In this document: piece by piece, positions 35,932-45,883 of the stretch | Numbering within the stretch: position 1 is the first letter of the stretch | How the letters are laid out: each line of letters starts with the position of its first letter | Source of the DNA: an uncultured Pseudovibrio sp. | GTDB taxonomy: Bacteria > Pseudomonadota > Alphaproteobacteria > Rhizobiales > Stappiaceae | NCBI GenBank assembly: GCA_947502585.1 | Contig: CANNAV010000016.1 | Coordinates: 1 to 45,883, forward strand | Length of the DNA stretch: 45,883 nucleotides | Reading direction: 5' to 3' | Made by a program: the position numbers and the translations under genes | Notes under the pieces: model-generated | The model's input: the letters and a program-made list of their open reading frames with translations, nothing else | The model's database searches: none | Told to the model about the DNA's origin: nothing

Positions 35932-37515
35932 TTAGTGATAGGTGCCGTAGGCAATTGCCGAAAGAGCGATTGCCATAACCCAGAGAGCGGCACGACCAGA
36001 TCGGCTATGCTTCGCTTCTGACTTGCCAATCGCATCTGCGGTTTCTTCATCGAATCTCAAGCCATTTTTTGCCATTGATTCCAGCTGGTTGGAAAACTTG
36101 CTCGCACGATCAGCAATAATCGGCAGATCACTTGCCATCCGCCCTAAAAGGCTCACCCCTGTAGCGAGATCCGTGATGTGTCCCATTGGACCAAGGTTTC
36201 TCTGAATCCAACTGGTTACAACAGGATCAGCTGTGCTCCACATATCCAGATGTGGATTCAGTGAGCGGGCTACACCTTCTGCCAGAACCATGTTCTTCTG
36301 TAGCAGAATCAGCTGAGGCTGAGTGTGCATATTAAACATCTCCGTCACTTCAAATAGCTGGGTCAGCAAACGTGCCATTGAGATCTCACTGGCGTCGTGC
36401 CCGTGGATCGGCTCACCAATTGCCCGAATTGCTTGCGCAAAAATATTCACATCCTGATCTGCAGGCACATATCCGGCTTCAAAGTGAACCTCAGCAACTC
36501 TCAGATAATTGCGAGTGATGAATCCATAAAGGATTTCCGCCAGAAAGCGGCGCTCAGACAGGCCCAGGCGACCCGTGATCCCTAAATCCACCGCAACCAG
36601 TGTTCCGTCCGGTTCAATGAAGAGATTGCCCTGGTGCATATCCGCATGGAAGAAGCCATCACGCACAGCGTGACGCAAGAAAGTCTGGATCACTATATTG
36701 CCCAGCTCAGCCAGATCATGGCCAGCTTCTTCGATACCTTCCAGATTGGAGAGCTTTACGCCGTCAATCCACTCCATAGTGAGCACGGATCGAGAGGTGC
36801 GCGGCCAATCCACACCCGGTACGCGAAAACCTTTGTCATCCTTGCTGTTCTCACTCATCTCAGAAAGAGCAGCAGCTTCCATGCGCAGGTCCATTTCTAA
36901 AATGACAGCATGCTCATAAGTCTCAACCATCATGATTGGACGAAGGCGACGACTGGCCGGGCTAAAGCGCTCTGCAAGGCGTGCAGCAAGGTAAAAGCCC
37001 TTCAGATCACGCTTAAATCCGCGTTCCACACCGGGGCGCAGTACTTTGACGGCGACTTTTTCCAGTTCACCATCACGGTTTCGAATGTATGCAGGGTGCA
37101 CCTGAGCAATTGAGGCAGCAGCGATTGGCTCACCAAACTCTTCAAAGTGGTCTTCGATGGTTTTGCCGAGTTGTTCTTCAACTGTTTTACGTGCATATCC
37201 CGTTGGAAACGGAGGAACGTTGTCCTGCAGGGCCGACAGTTCTTTTGCAGCTTCTTTGCCAACCACATCCGGGCGCGTTGCAAGAAACTGTCCTAATTTA
37301 ATGTAGGAGGGTCCAAGACGGTTCAGCGCATCTGTAAGGCGGGCTGCTGCATCTTTTTTCTCAATACCGCGACGCTCAAGTATACGGGCGATGCTGATAG
37401 CCAGGCGCGGGCCAGGAGGAAGGTCCGGCAGAGAAACAAGCCCGAACACACCTTCGCGGGCCATAACATAACCTGCGAAGACCAGACGCATAAATGGCAC
37501 AATATTTGCAATCAT
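35932..37515 (-). CDS. ubiB: UbiB, ubiquinone biosynthesis kinase-like protein
   Basis: UbiB is an atypical protein-kinase-like (ABC1/ADCK) ATPase needed for ubiquinone synthesis. The 527 residues contain the KxGQ motif (YIKLGQFLATRPD), the A-rich loop (GEPIAAASIAQVHPA), HADMHQGNLF and VAVDLGITGRLG. One or more C-terminal hydrophobic helices follow (AALWVMAIALSAIAYG), typical of membrane-anchored UbiB. It starts 6 bases after the ubiE stop, so the two form an operon ending in a terminator. Confidence 0.95.
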   Translation of the reverse strand: MIANIVPFMRLVFAGYVMAREGVFGLVSLPDLPPGPRLAISIARILERRGIEKKDAAARLTDALNRLGPSYIKLGQFLATRPDVVGKEAAKELSALQDNVPPFPTGYARKTVEEQLGKTIEDHFEEFGEPIAAASIAQVHPAYIRNRDGELEKVAVKVLRPGVERGFKRDLKGFYLAARLAERFSPASRRLRPIMMVETYEHAVILEMDLRMEAAALSEMSENSKDDKGFRVPGVDWPRTSRSVLTMEWIDGVKLSNLEGIEEAGHDLAELGNIVIQTFLRHAVRDGFFHADMHQGNLFIEPDGTLVAVDLGITGRLGLSERRFLAEILYGFITRNYLRVAEVHFEAGYVPADQDVNIFAQAIRAIGEPIHGHDASEISMARLLTQLFEVTEMFNMHTQPQLILLQKNMVLAEGVARSLNPHLDMWSTADPVVTSWIQRNLGPMGHITDLATGVSLLGRMASDLPIIADRASKFSNQLESMAKNGLRFDEETADAIGKSEAKHSRSGRAALWVMAIALSAIAYGTYH

Positions 37516-37521
37516 AACTGG

Positions 37522-38325
37522 TTATATTTTCCAGCCGGAGTGAAGTGCAGCGATACCGCCGGTGTAGTTTCGATAAGTGACGCGCTCAAAGCCTGAATCG
37601 CGTATCATCTGCGCAAAACGTTCCTGATTTGGAAACTTGCGGATAGATTCCACGAGATAACTGTATGGGTCGCCATCCCCTGTCACCGCCTGCCCGATTT
37701 TTGGAATGGCGTGGAAAGAGAACAGGTCATAGGCCTTATCAAGCGCCGGGACATCGACCTGTGAGAACTCAAGGCACATGAAGCGACCGCCGCGTTTGAG
37801 CACACGGTGAGCTTCTTTCAGTGCTTTATCGATTTGCGGAACGTTCCGGATACCGAATGCGATGGTATAGGCATCAAAGTGCTTGTCAGGGAAAGGCAAC
37901 TCTTCTGCGTTACCCTGAATGAATTCAATGTTTCCAGAAAGACCAGCTGCACTTGCACGGTCTTTGCCGACACCCAGCATCGATCCGTTGATATCGCAAA
38001 CGGTTGATTTGACTGTCCGGTTAGAACGCTCCACCACACGGGTTGCAATGTCTCCAGTCCCACCAGCCACATCCAGATGTCGCCATTCACGGGCGCCATT
38101 CTTTGGCGGGTTCATGCTGGAAACCATCGCATCTTTCCAGAGACGATGCATCCCGCCGGACATCAGGTCGTTCATCAGGTCATAGCGGGATGCCACCTTG
38201 TGGAAAACATCATCCACCAGATCCTGCTTTTCACCATCGCGAACTGTGCGAAACCCGAAGCTGGTTGCCATTTCAGCCGGGTCTGTTACGGATGCCTGCT
38301 CAGGGGTTGAGAACTCACGCGCCAT
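37522..38325 (-). CDS. ubiE: Bifunctional demethylmenaquinone/ubiquinone methyltransferase UbiE
   Basis: UbiE is a SAM-dependent C-methyltransferase of quinone biosynthesis. It shows [31 protein letters not shown] (SAM motif I), [20 protein letters not shown], and [14 protein letters not shown]. The start is ATG 38325 ([10 protein letters not shown]); a TTG two codons upstream is less likely. It heads the ubiE-ubiB operon and is divergent from mutM, with a 108-base shared promoter region. Confidence 0.97.
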   Translation of the reverse strand: MAREFSTPEQASVTDPAEMATSFGFRTVRDGEKQDLVDDVFHKVASRYDLMNDLMSGGMHRLWKDAMVSSMNPPKNGAREWRHLDVAGGTGDIATRVVERSNRTVKSTVCDINGSMLGVGKDRASAAGLSGNIEFIQGNAEELPFPDKHFDAYTIAFGIRNVPQIDKALKEAHRVLKRGGRFMCLEFSQVDVPALDKAYDLFSFHAIPKIGQAVTGDGDPYSYLVESIRKFPNQERFAQMIRDSGFERVTYRNYTGGIAALHSGWKI

Positions 38326-38433
38326 AATCAAATCACTCCATTTCGCGGGCGAACATAGTACAGCTTGTTAGAAAGCGCTATTCCAGAACACGATCTTTGC
38401 CCAGTAGCAAACCATTGTACCAACGGATATCTT

Positions 38434-40409
<1,976 letters not shown>

Positions 40410-40608
40410 GGAAGTTCCTGCAAGAGCTTAATTTCGGCAGTTTTATTAGGCTTTTGCTGAATTTTCTTATTCCCACCTTGGCAAGATCCTGTTTTTCACC
40501 TATGCCACAGACCTAGTTTCTGATGCACAAGCGCATACAATCGCCATTTAGCTACCCGATTAGGTTTTTGAGCGTGTCTGTGCACCACTCGCAGCGCGGA
40601 GAGTATTG

Positions 40609-42036
40609 ATGACACAGGCGGATATCGGCCTTGTTGGACTGGGCGTTATGGGAGCCAATCTGGCTCTCAATATCGCAGACAATGGCTATAAAGTAGCGGT
40701 GTACAACCGTACTGCAGAGGGAACCCAGGCCTTCATTGAGAAGGCCGGACACCTCAAAGACATGTTCATTCCCTGCTACAGCACTGAAGAGCTGGTAGCT
40801 AATATCAAAGCTCCTCGCCCTATCATTTTGATGGTTCCGGCAGGCGCACCTGTAGATCAGCAGATATCAGTTTTGAAAGACCACCTGAAAGACGGTGACA
40901 TTCTGATTGACGCAGGCAACAGCGACTTCCACGACAGTAATCGCCGCTACAAAGAACTGGCAGGCACACCATTCAACTTTGTTGGCATGGGTGTTTCCGG
41001 TGGTGCGGAAGGCGCTCGCTTCGGTCCATCCATCATGGTTGGTGCTTCTGAGGCCGCTTATGGACGAATCGAACCTATCCTGAAAGCGATTTCAGCAAAA
41101 CACAATGACGAACCATGTGTCGCTTTGATGGGTCCTGAAGGTGCTGGCCACTTTGTGAAGACCCTGCACAACGGCATTGAATATGCCGACATGCAGATGA
41201 TCGCTGAAGTGCATGAGGTTCTAACCGAGACGCTCAGCCTGAGACTACAGGAACAGGCCGAGATCTTTTCCAAGTGGAATGAAGGCCCGCTGGCGTCTTA
41301 CCTCATTGAGATCACCGCAAGCGTCATGGCCGTGATAGATGAAGAAACCGGCAAGCCAATTCTGGACGTTATTCTGGATACTGCCGGTCAAAAAGGCACT
41401 GGTCGCTGGTCTGCTGTTGAAGCGCATCTGCTTGGTGTTCCGGCAACTGGTATTGATGCAGCTGTTGCAGCTCGCTGCATGTCTGCAAGTCGCGCGCTCC
41501 GGCAGGAAGTTGCAGAACTTTACCCGCAATCTGATGCTGTTCTAACCTGGGAAATCAAGCAGGAAGGCATTGATGCCTGTGAACGTGCCTTGATCGCCGG
41601 TAAGATTGCTGCATATGCTGACGGCTTTGCTGTGCTGGCGGCTGGCGGCAAGGAAAACGGCTGGGATCTGCCAATGGGCGACATTGCCCGCATATGGCGT
41701 CAGGGCTGTATTATCCGCTCACGCTTCCTGGATGAAATTGCGCAGGCATATGATGAAAATAGTGATCTGAAATCTCTCTATCTGGCCCCTGCCATCGCTG
41801 AACGTATGAAAGATGCGGTCCCTGGTCTGCGTGATGTGCTGAGCCTGAGCATCACCAATAGCGTGCCAACACCTGCTCTTTCAGCAGCGCTTAATTCGTT
41901 TGACATGATTCGCCAGAAGCGGACTGCTGCCTACGTGATTCAAGGTCAGCGCGACTTCTTCGGTCAGCATGGCTTTGAGCGTACAGACAAAGAAGGCTCC
42001 GGCTTCCATGGTCCATGGCCTGCTGGTGGCGCATAA
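40609..42036 (+). CDS. gnd: 6-phosphogluconate dehydrogenase (decarboxylating)
   Basis: Gnd converts 6-phosphogluconate to ribulose 5-phosphate in the pentose phosphate pathway. The 475 residues include GLVGLGVMGANLALNIAD (nucleotide fold), NRT at the NADP-specific loop, the substrate loop VGMGVSGGAEGARFGPSIM, KTLHNGIEY and DTAGQKGTGRW. All belong to the long-chain dimeric family. GGAG lies 7 bases upstream of the ATG at 40609; a TTG one codon earlier is rejected. A long hairpin follows it. Confidence 0.97.
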   Translation: MTQADIGLVGLGVMGANLALNIADNGYKVAVYNRTAEGTQAFIEKAGHLKDMFIPCYSTEELVANIKAPRPIILMVPAGAPVDQQISVLKDHLKDGDILIDAGNSDFHDSNRRYKELAGTPFNFVGMGVSGGAEGARFGPSIMVGASEAAYGRIEPILKAISAKHNDEPCVALMGPEGAGHFVKTLHNGIEYADMQMIAEVHEVLTETLSLRLQEQAEIFSKWNEGPLASYLIEITASVMAVIDEETGKPILDVILDTAGQKGTGRWSAVEAHLLGVPATGIDAAVAARCMSASRALRQEVAELYPQSDAVLTWEIKQEGIDACERALIAGKIAAYADGFAVLAAGGKENGWDLPMGDIARIWRQGCIIRSRFLDEIAQAYDENSDLKSLYLAPAIAERMKDAVPGLRDVLSLSITNSVPTPALSAALNSFDMIRQKRTAAYVIQGQRDFFGQHGFERTDKEGSGFHGPWPAGGA

Positions 42037-42110
42037 GCCAGATACAACTTAAGCGTGCTGACTGTTAACCAGCCTGTGCTATGCCTGATTGAAATTTGAT
42101 GCAGAAACTG

Positions 42111-42165
42111 GCAGGACCCCTATGTGGCCAGCCCATCCTTAAGCAGGCTGGCACGTAGGGTCTGC
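42111..42165. repeat. Long imperfect hairpin between gnd and gntR
   Basis: Arms at about 42111-42133 and 42146-42165 pair over about 19 positions: a GCAG/CTGC base, an ACCC/GGGT stretch, GTG/CAC, and GCCAGCC/GGCTGGC at the tip, with single-base bulges. No U-run follows in either direction. It could be a gnd terminator lacking a tail, a processing site, or a REP/MITE-like repeat. Confidence 0.6.
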
Positions 42166-42198
42166 AAACTGAGCCTTTACTAATCCTGGGAATAAGAT

Positions 42199-42843
42199 GT
42201 GACTGCCAATTCACCTAACGGAGCTGAAATATACCGCCGTCTCATTAAAGCTATTGAGAGCCGGGAACTGAAACCGGGCAGCCGCTTGCGAGAAGCTGAA
42301 CTGGCAGAGAAGTTCGGCGTCAGCCGAACACCTATCCGGGAGGGCCTGAAGCGTCTTGAAGCGCAGGGGCTGGCGGTTCATGAGCCAAACCGTGGCATGG
42401 TTATTCCCAGTCTCGACCACAACCAGATCAGCGAACTGTACTATCTGCGTGAAGTGCTGGAAGGGACTGCCGGGCGCCTGGCAGCACAGCACGCTTCACG
42501 TGCTGAAATCGAAATTCTGCTGGAAATGGTCGAATCTGACATGCAGAACCTTGCGGATGCAGAGCGTCTGATCAAGACCAACCGCGAGTTCCATCGCCGC
42601 TTTTATCTCGCTTCCCATAATCGATATCTGGTTGAGCAGATTGATCATATGCGTCTGTCTTTGCTGTTGCTTGCAGGTACGACCCTGACGGATGATGACC
42701 GTCGTCGTCTGGCGATTGAAGAGCATGCTGAGATTGTGGATGCGATTTCAAGGCGGGATTGTGATCGCGCTGACATAGCTGCGCGTCACCACATCGCAGA
42801 AGCCCATAAGGCTCGCCTGAAGTTCTTCACTCAACTCACCTGA
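42199..42843 (+). CDS. GntR-family transcriptional regulator (FadR/FCD type)
   Basis: The N-terminal winged helix (residues about 8-70) reads IYRRLIKAIESRELKPGSRL, shown by ESRELKPGSRLRE, LAEKFGVSRTPIREGLKRLEAQGL (FGVSRTPIREGLKRL). The C-terminal FCD effector domain (residues about 75-205) has YYLREVLEGTAGRLAA, NREFHRRFYLAS and HAEIVDAISRRDCDRA, whose His residues often bind metal. The GTG at 42199 is the start, with GGGA 8 bases upstream. It lies 160 bases after gnd; a link to gluconate or sugar-acid use is conceivable but unproved. Confidence 0.93.
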   Translation: MTANSPNGAEIYRRLIKAIESRELKPGSRLREAELAEKFGVSRTPIREGLKRLEAQGLAVHEPNRGMVIPSLDHNQISELYYLREVLEGTAGRLAAQHASRAEIEILLEMVESDMQNLADAERLIKTNREFHRRFYLASHNRYLVEQIDHMRLSLLLLAGTTLTDDDRRRLAIEEHAEIVDAISRRDCDRADIAARHHIAEAHKARLKFFTQLT

Positions 42844-42865
42844 GTCCTCTCAAAACCTGAGTAAT

Positions 42866-43057
42866 TTGTGTAAAGCAACTCCATTACGCACTGATTTTGA
42901 TTGTGCCCGGACTCAGGCATTTGCGAAAGCCAGTACCGATGTGCGGCAAGTTCGACGGCTCCTGGCTATTTCTATGGTTTATGATGGCGGGTCACGTGCA
43001 GATGCAGTGCGCAAAGCTTTGATCCGTTGGACGGCTGCCGTAGCTCATGCAAGTTGA
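42866..43057 (+). pseudogene. IS630-family transposase, N-terminal remnant
   Basis: The 63-residue frame reads ATPLRTDFDCARTQAFAKAS, then RRLLAISMVYDGGSRADAVRKA, close to the start of IS630-type transposases (LRTDFD, then RRLLALA-YDGGSRSDAAR). The next helix (usually IGGVGLQ-VRDWV) is missing and the frame ends at 43057. The catalytic DDE region is absent. It is a dead fragment in the 308-base gap 42844-43151. Confidence 0.7.
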
Positions 43058-43109
43058 TACTCAACAAGGCTGGGGAATTATTCAGATCTTAATCTGTTTA
43101 TCCGTCTGA

Positions 43110-43134
43110 CCTGCCTCTTCGCAATCAAGGCAGG
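43110..43134. repeat. Hairpin downstream of the PPOX-family gene
   Basis: CCTGCCT (43110-43116) and AGGCAGG (43128-43134) form a 7-bp stem with an 11-base loop. It is 17 bases past the stop of the minus-strand gene. No U-run is present. Confidence 0.4.
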
Positions 43135-43151
43135 CCTTGCGGTGTCTGGGC

Positions 43152-43790
43152 TTAATACGCTGTTTCTTTTATGCGATCTGGATAAGCTTTGTCATAGGCA
43201 TCACCGTCAAACTCCACTTTTGACAATGCCTGCATCATTTGTCCGGCAGTTGGAACAGTTTTGCTGTCTACCTTTGCTTCTTCTGTCCAAAGGCCTGAAC
43301 GGTAGATGGCTTTCTGGCACTGGAAATAGATGGTTTCGACTGTGACAAGGATGACGGATTTCGGCAGTTTACCTAACATTTTGTGTGCTTCCAGGCGGGT
43401 CAGATCCGTAGAGACTTTTGCTTTTCCGTTGATGCGGACGGTTTCTCCTACACCAGGGATCATAAACAGCAACGAGACGCGTGGGTCCTGGACGATGTTT
43501 CGCAAACTATCGAGGCGGTTATTGCCGCGACGGTCCGGGAACTCGATGGTTTTACCATCAATGACCTTTACAAATCCTGCCGGGTCGCCACGTGGGGAGC
43601 AGTCGGTGCCTTCTTCGGAAACAGTTGAAAGTGCGAAGAAAGGGGAGGCCTCGATGAAGGTTTTGTAGTGCGGAGAAATGTAGCTGACTTCTTTATCGAA
43701 AGAGGTTTGTTTAGGGTGTCCATAGAGCTCTTCGAGTTCAGCCAGGCTGGTAATTTCGTGGGAAACAGTTATTGGGTCAGTATCCTGCAT
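43152..43790 (-). CDS. Pyridoxamine 5'-phosphate oxidase family flavoprotein (MSMEG_1061-like)
   Basis: The 212-residue protein has the PPOX split-barrel: SYISPHYKTFIEASPFFALSTV, shown by FIEASPFFALSTV, then CSPRGDPAGFVKV, IEFPDRRGNNRLDSLRNIV, VSLLFMIPGVGETVRING and FQCQKAIYRSGLW. This pattern matches the FMN-dependent MSMEG_1061-type group, whose substrates are mostly unknown. It is not the true PdxH. AAGGA lies 7 bases before ATG 43790; upstream starts to 43874 are not conserved. It is divergent from the hydrolase gene. Confidence 0.85.
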   Translation of the reverse strand: MQDTDPITVSHEITSLAELEELYGHPKQTSFDKEVSYISPHYKTFIEASPFFALSTVSEEGTDCSPRGDPAGFVKVIDGKTIEFPDRRGNNRLDSLRNIVQDPRVSLLFMIPGVGETVRINGKAKVSTDLTRLEAHKMLGKLPKSVILVTVETIYFQCQKAIYRSGLWTEEAKVDSKTVPTAGQMMQALSKVEFDGDAYDKAYPDRIKETAY

Positions 43791-43906
43791 GTCAATATCC
43801 TTGTTGCCGCGCACCGGGATGAAGAAAACTTCCAAAAATTGCGGTTGCGGTCTGTTGCTAGGAGAGGCTATCAAAATGAAAGGGAAAAACTAGAGGTTGC
43901 GCGCTG

Positions 43907-44848
43907 ATGGTACTGGTCAATACGGATTTCAATCGGGTTCCTGAGGGAGCGGACTCTGGTTTCATCCAGACAGAAGACAACGTGAAAATCCGTTGGGCAC
44001 GCTGGGCACAGGCCGGGTCTCCGCTGAAGGGAACTGTGACCATTGTCCAGGGGCGGACCGAGTTTATAGAGAAATACTTTGAAGTTGTTGAGGAACTGCG
44101 GGCGCGTGGTTTTTATGTGGTGGCCTTTGATCTGCGCGGGCAGGGTGGTTCTGAACGTTTGTTAAAAAACGAACGGCGTGGCCACGTTGAGAGTTTTGAT
44201 GAGTTTGCGCTGGATCTGCACGCTGTTTTGGACAATGTCTCGCTGTCTGATTGCCCCGGGCCGCACTTTCTGCTGGCACATTCCACTGGTGGGGCTGTAG
44301 TCATGTATGCTAATCGGCGGCTAAAGACCAGGATTGACCGTGCGGTACTGACAGCTCCTCTGATTGGCCTTGCGATGAAGGGGCGTATGGTCAAGATGGC
44401 AGGCGCACTTGCCAGGACACTCGTCTGGATCGGTATGGGGAACGCTTTTGTTCCCGGTGGCAGTGACAAAATCCTGCTGGATTATGATGGTAATACTCTT
44501 ACGTCTGACCCTGATCGCTTCAAGCGCATGAATGCTATCCTTGAAGAAGCACCTCAGTTGGGACTGGGTTCTCCTACGGTAAGTTGGTTTCGTGCAATGG
44601 GGTTGGCAACAGAACGCTTCAGAGAGCCTGAGTTCCAGATTGAGTTCGGCGTTCCATGTTTAGTCGTCGGTGCGGGAAAAGATCAGATCGTCTCGACTGA
44701 TGATGCAGAGGAAGTCTGCCGCTCTTGTCCGGGCATGAGCTTTCTGGAAATTCGAGGATCTCGCCATGAGATTCTGATGGAGCGAGATCCTTATCGTGAG
44801 CAGTTCTGGGCTGCGTTTGATGCGTTTATTCCAGGAAGTGCGGCTTAA
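43907..44848 (+). CDS. Alpha/beta hydrolase (lysophospholipase, PldB-like)
   Basis: The 313-residue protein has the serine-lipase fold with VQGRTEFIEKYFEVVEELRARG and AFDLRGQGGSERL. The nucleophile elbow is AHSTGG, the acid is in VVGAGKDQIV and the histidine in RGSRHEILMERD. This layout is that of PldB-type lysophospholipases and monoacylglycerol lipases. The ATG at 43907 has GAGG about 11 bases upstream. Its TAA stop shares the bases TTAA with the oppositely oriented hisN. Confidence 0.88.
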   Translation: MVLVNTDFNRVPEGADSGFIQTEDNVKIRWARWAQAGSPLKGTVTIVQGRTEFIEKYFEVVEELRARGFYVVAFDLRGQGGSERLLKNERRGHVESFDEFALDLHAVLDNVSLSDCPGPHFLLAHSTGGAVVMYANRRLKTRIDRAVLTAPLIGLAMKGRMVKMAGALARTLVWIGMGNAFVPGGSDKILLDYDGNTLTSDPDRFKRMNAILEEAPQLGLGSPTVSWFRAMGLATERFREPEFQIEFGVPCLVVGAGKDQIVSTDDAEEVCRSCPGMSFLEIRGSRHEILMERDPYREQFWAAFDAFIPGSAA

Positions 44849-45636
44849 ACAGCTACTTTTGCGAGTCTGGTGAGCAGCTCGTCGTGGAGGCACCTGTCGC
44901 CTGTGGCAAGCACCTGTCCGCCGTCTGCTGCACTACCTCCGGTCCAGTTGGTGACGAAACCACCTGCACCTTCGATAATTGGGATCAGGGCAAGGATGTC
45001 GTAGGTGTTCATACCACTCTCAATTACTGCATCAAAGCCTGCTGCTGCCACCATGGCGTAGCCGTAACAGTCCGTGCTGTAGCGGGTGAGGCGTGCTTCT
45101 GCGCAGATAGTGTCCCATAGCGGGCGTTCAGCTTCGTTGAACAGGGCTGGTTCTGTAGTGGTGATGATTGCCTCTGACAAGGATGCGCAACTGCGGGTTT
45201 TCAGGGTACGCTTGCCGAGTGGGCCAGTCATGAAGGCCTCGTTACAATTGCCCCAAAAGCGCTCCCTGTTATATGGCTGACTCATGATGCCCTGAGACGC
45301 CTCTCCGTTAGTTCTGAGGCCAATCAGTGTTCCCCACAATGGCGTGCCGCAAATGAAAGAGCGTGTGCCATCGACCGGATCGAGAACCCAGACATTCGCT
45401 GCGTCTTCACGGACTTGGCCGTATTCCTCGCCGATGATGCCGTGATCCGGGCGTTCAGCTTCCAGAACAGCGCGAATTGCTTCTTCTGCTGAACGATCTG
45501 CAATGGTGACCGGATCAAATCCCGCTTCCAGCTTGTTATCTATCTCGTAGCCACTGCGGAAGTGCTGTATGGTTTTAGCATCAGCCGCGTCAGCAAGTTT
45601 GTGAAGAAAAGCGTAGTCAGGATTGGAGGAGGTCAT
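44845..45636 (-). CDS. hisN: Histidinol-phosphatase (inositol monophosphatase family)
   Basis: HisN dephosphorylates histidinol phosphate. The 263-residue protein has the metal site pattern of the IMPase fold: GEEYG, LDPVDGTRSFICG, and YDILALIPIIEGAGG. HisN-type enzymes of alphaproteobacteria have this layout; a general inositol phosphatase is the alternative. The ATG at 45636 follows GGA by 9 bases. It converges with the hydrolase gene, overlapping by 4 bases. The last 247 bases of the window hold only its promoter side and the next start. Confidence 0.85.
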   Translation of the reverse strand: MTSSNPDYAFLHKLADAADAKTIQHFRSGYEIDNKLEAGFDPVTIADRSAEEAIRAVLEAERPDHGIIGEEYGQVREDAANVWVLDPVDGTRSFICGTPLWGTLIGLRTNGEASQGIMSQPYNRERFWGNCNEAFMTGPLGKRTLKTRSCASLSEAIITTTEPALFNEAERPLWDTICAEARLTRYSTDCYGYAMVAAAGFDAVIESGMNTYDILALIPIIEGAGGFVTNWTGGSAADGGQVLATGDRCLHDELLTRLAKVAV

Positions 45637-45861
45637 GTCAATTTATCCAGCAGGAGCAGTCAATTGCCTGCGCAGCATAGTCGGGAATTCAAAAAGTGCA
45701 ATTGTCTATGGCTCTGAAGCTGGTTTTAACCTGAAAAGCTCTTGCCGCAGCCTCGTGATAATGTCTACGATTTACTGCCAGCTGATATCCTGAGTACATC
45801 GCCCTAGGGTTTTCTGAGACATCTCAATCGGCTTAACTACAGCCAAACAGGAGATGGACTG

Positions 45862-45883
45862 ATGGGAAATGATCAGAGGAATG
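45862..45883 (+). CDS. Start of a gene cut by the window edge
   Basis: A good Shine-Dalgarno (AGGAG at 45849-45853) is followed after 8 bases by ATG and MGNDQRN before the window ends. The product cannot be named. Confidence 0.45.

Overview
The window looks like a stretch of chromosomal backbone from an alphaproteobacterium of the order Hyphomicrobiales (rhizobial relatives). GC content is moderate, roughly 50 percent by eye. The evidence is gene order and protein type: the block tsaB-rimI-fur-plsC-miaB-phoH-ybeY-corC-lnt-XRE regulator-metK-trmB-rimP-nusA-ylxR-infB-rbfA-truB-rpsO-pnp, an alphaproteobacterial MetK and HslV, a Rhodobacter/Rhizobium-type PmtA, and ubiE-ubiB divergent from mutM. 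A Pseudovibrio-like member of the Stappiaceae would fit, but that is inference from composition and gene content; no rRNA or other taxonomic marker is present.

Layout. Bases 1-433 hold the decayed 3' end of an EamA/DMT transporter. From 464 to about 34,200 almost everything is on the minus strand. Bases 464-11,293 are the translation and RNA-decay block (pnp, rpsO, truB, rbfA, infB, ylxR-like, nusA, rimP). Bases 11,537-23,024 hold trmB, metK, a PraR-like XRE regulator, lnt, a corC-like gene, ybeY, phoH, miaB, an acyltransferase, a Fur-family regulator, rimI and tsaB. Bases 23,155-27,484 hold an Nfu-type scaffold, a universal stress protein and hslV-(membrane protein)-hslU. Bases 27,608-28,194 are a multiply frameshifted NADPH-dependent FMN reductase pseudogene. 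pmtA, dnaJ and dnaK follow, then a membrane-anchored glutamate-synthase-like protein. From 34,344 the strands alternate: alkB (+), tetR (-), ubiB and ubiE (-), mutM, ldh, gnd and gntR (+), an IS630-family transposase remnant (+), a PPOX-fold flavoprotein (-), a lysophospholipase-like hydrolase (+), hisN (-), and the first codons of a gene leaving the right edge.

How the genes work together. Most products serve ribosome and tRNA maturation (RimP, RbfA, YbeY, TruB, TrmB, MiaB, TsaB, RimI), transcription-translation coupling (NusA, IF2), RNA turnover (PNPase) and protein quality control (DnaKJ, HslUV). A second theme is the cell envelope and membrane lipids (Lnt, PlsC-like, PmtA, PldB-like). The rest is ubiquinone synthesis (UbiE, UbiB), DNA repair (MutM, AlkB) and central metabolism (L-lactate dehydrogenase, 6-phosphogluconate dehydrogenase).

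No clearly novel defence, secretion or biosynthetic system was found. The least ordinary items are the FMN reductase pseudogene, the polytopic membrane protein translationally coupled between hslV and hslU, structured leaders ahead of pnp, metK and dnaK, an RpoH-like promoter of dnaK, a 7 x 24 bp in-frame repeat in infB, a long hairpin between gnd and gntR, and the transposase relic.
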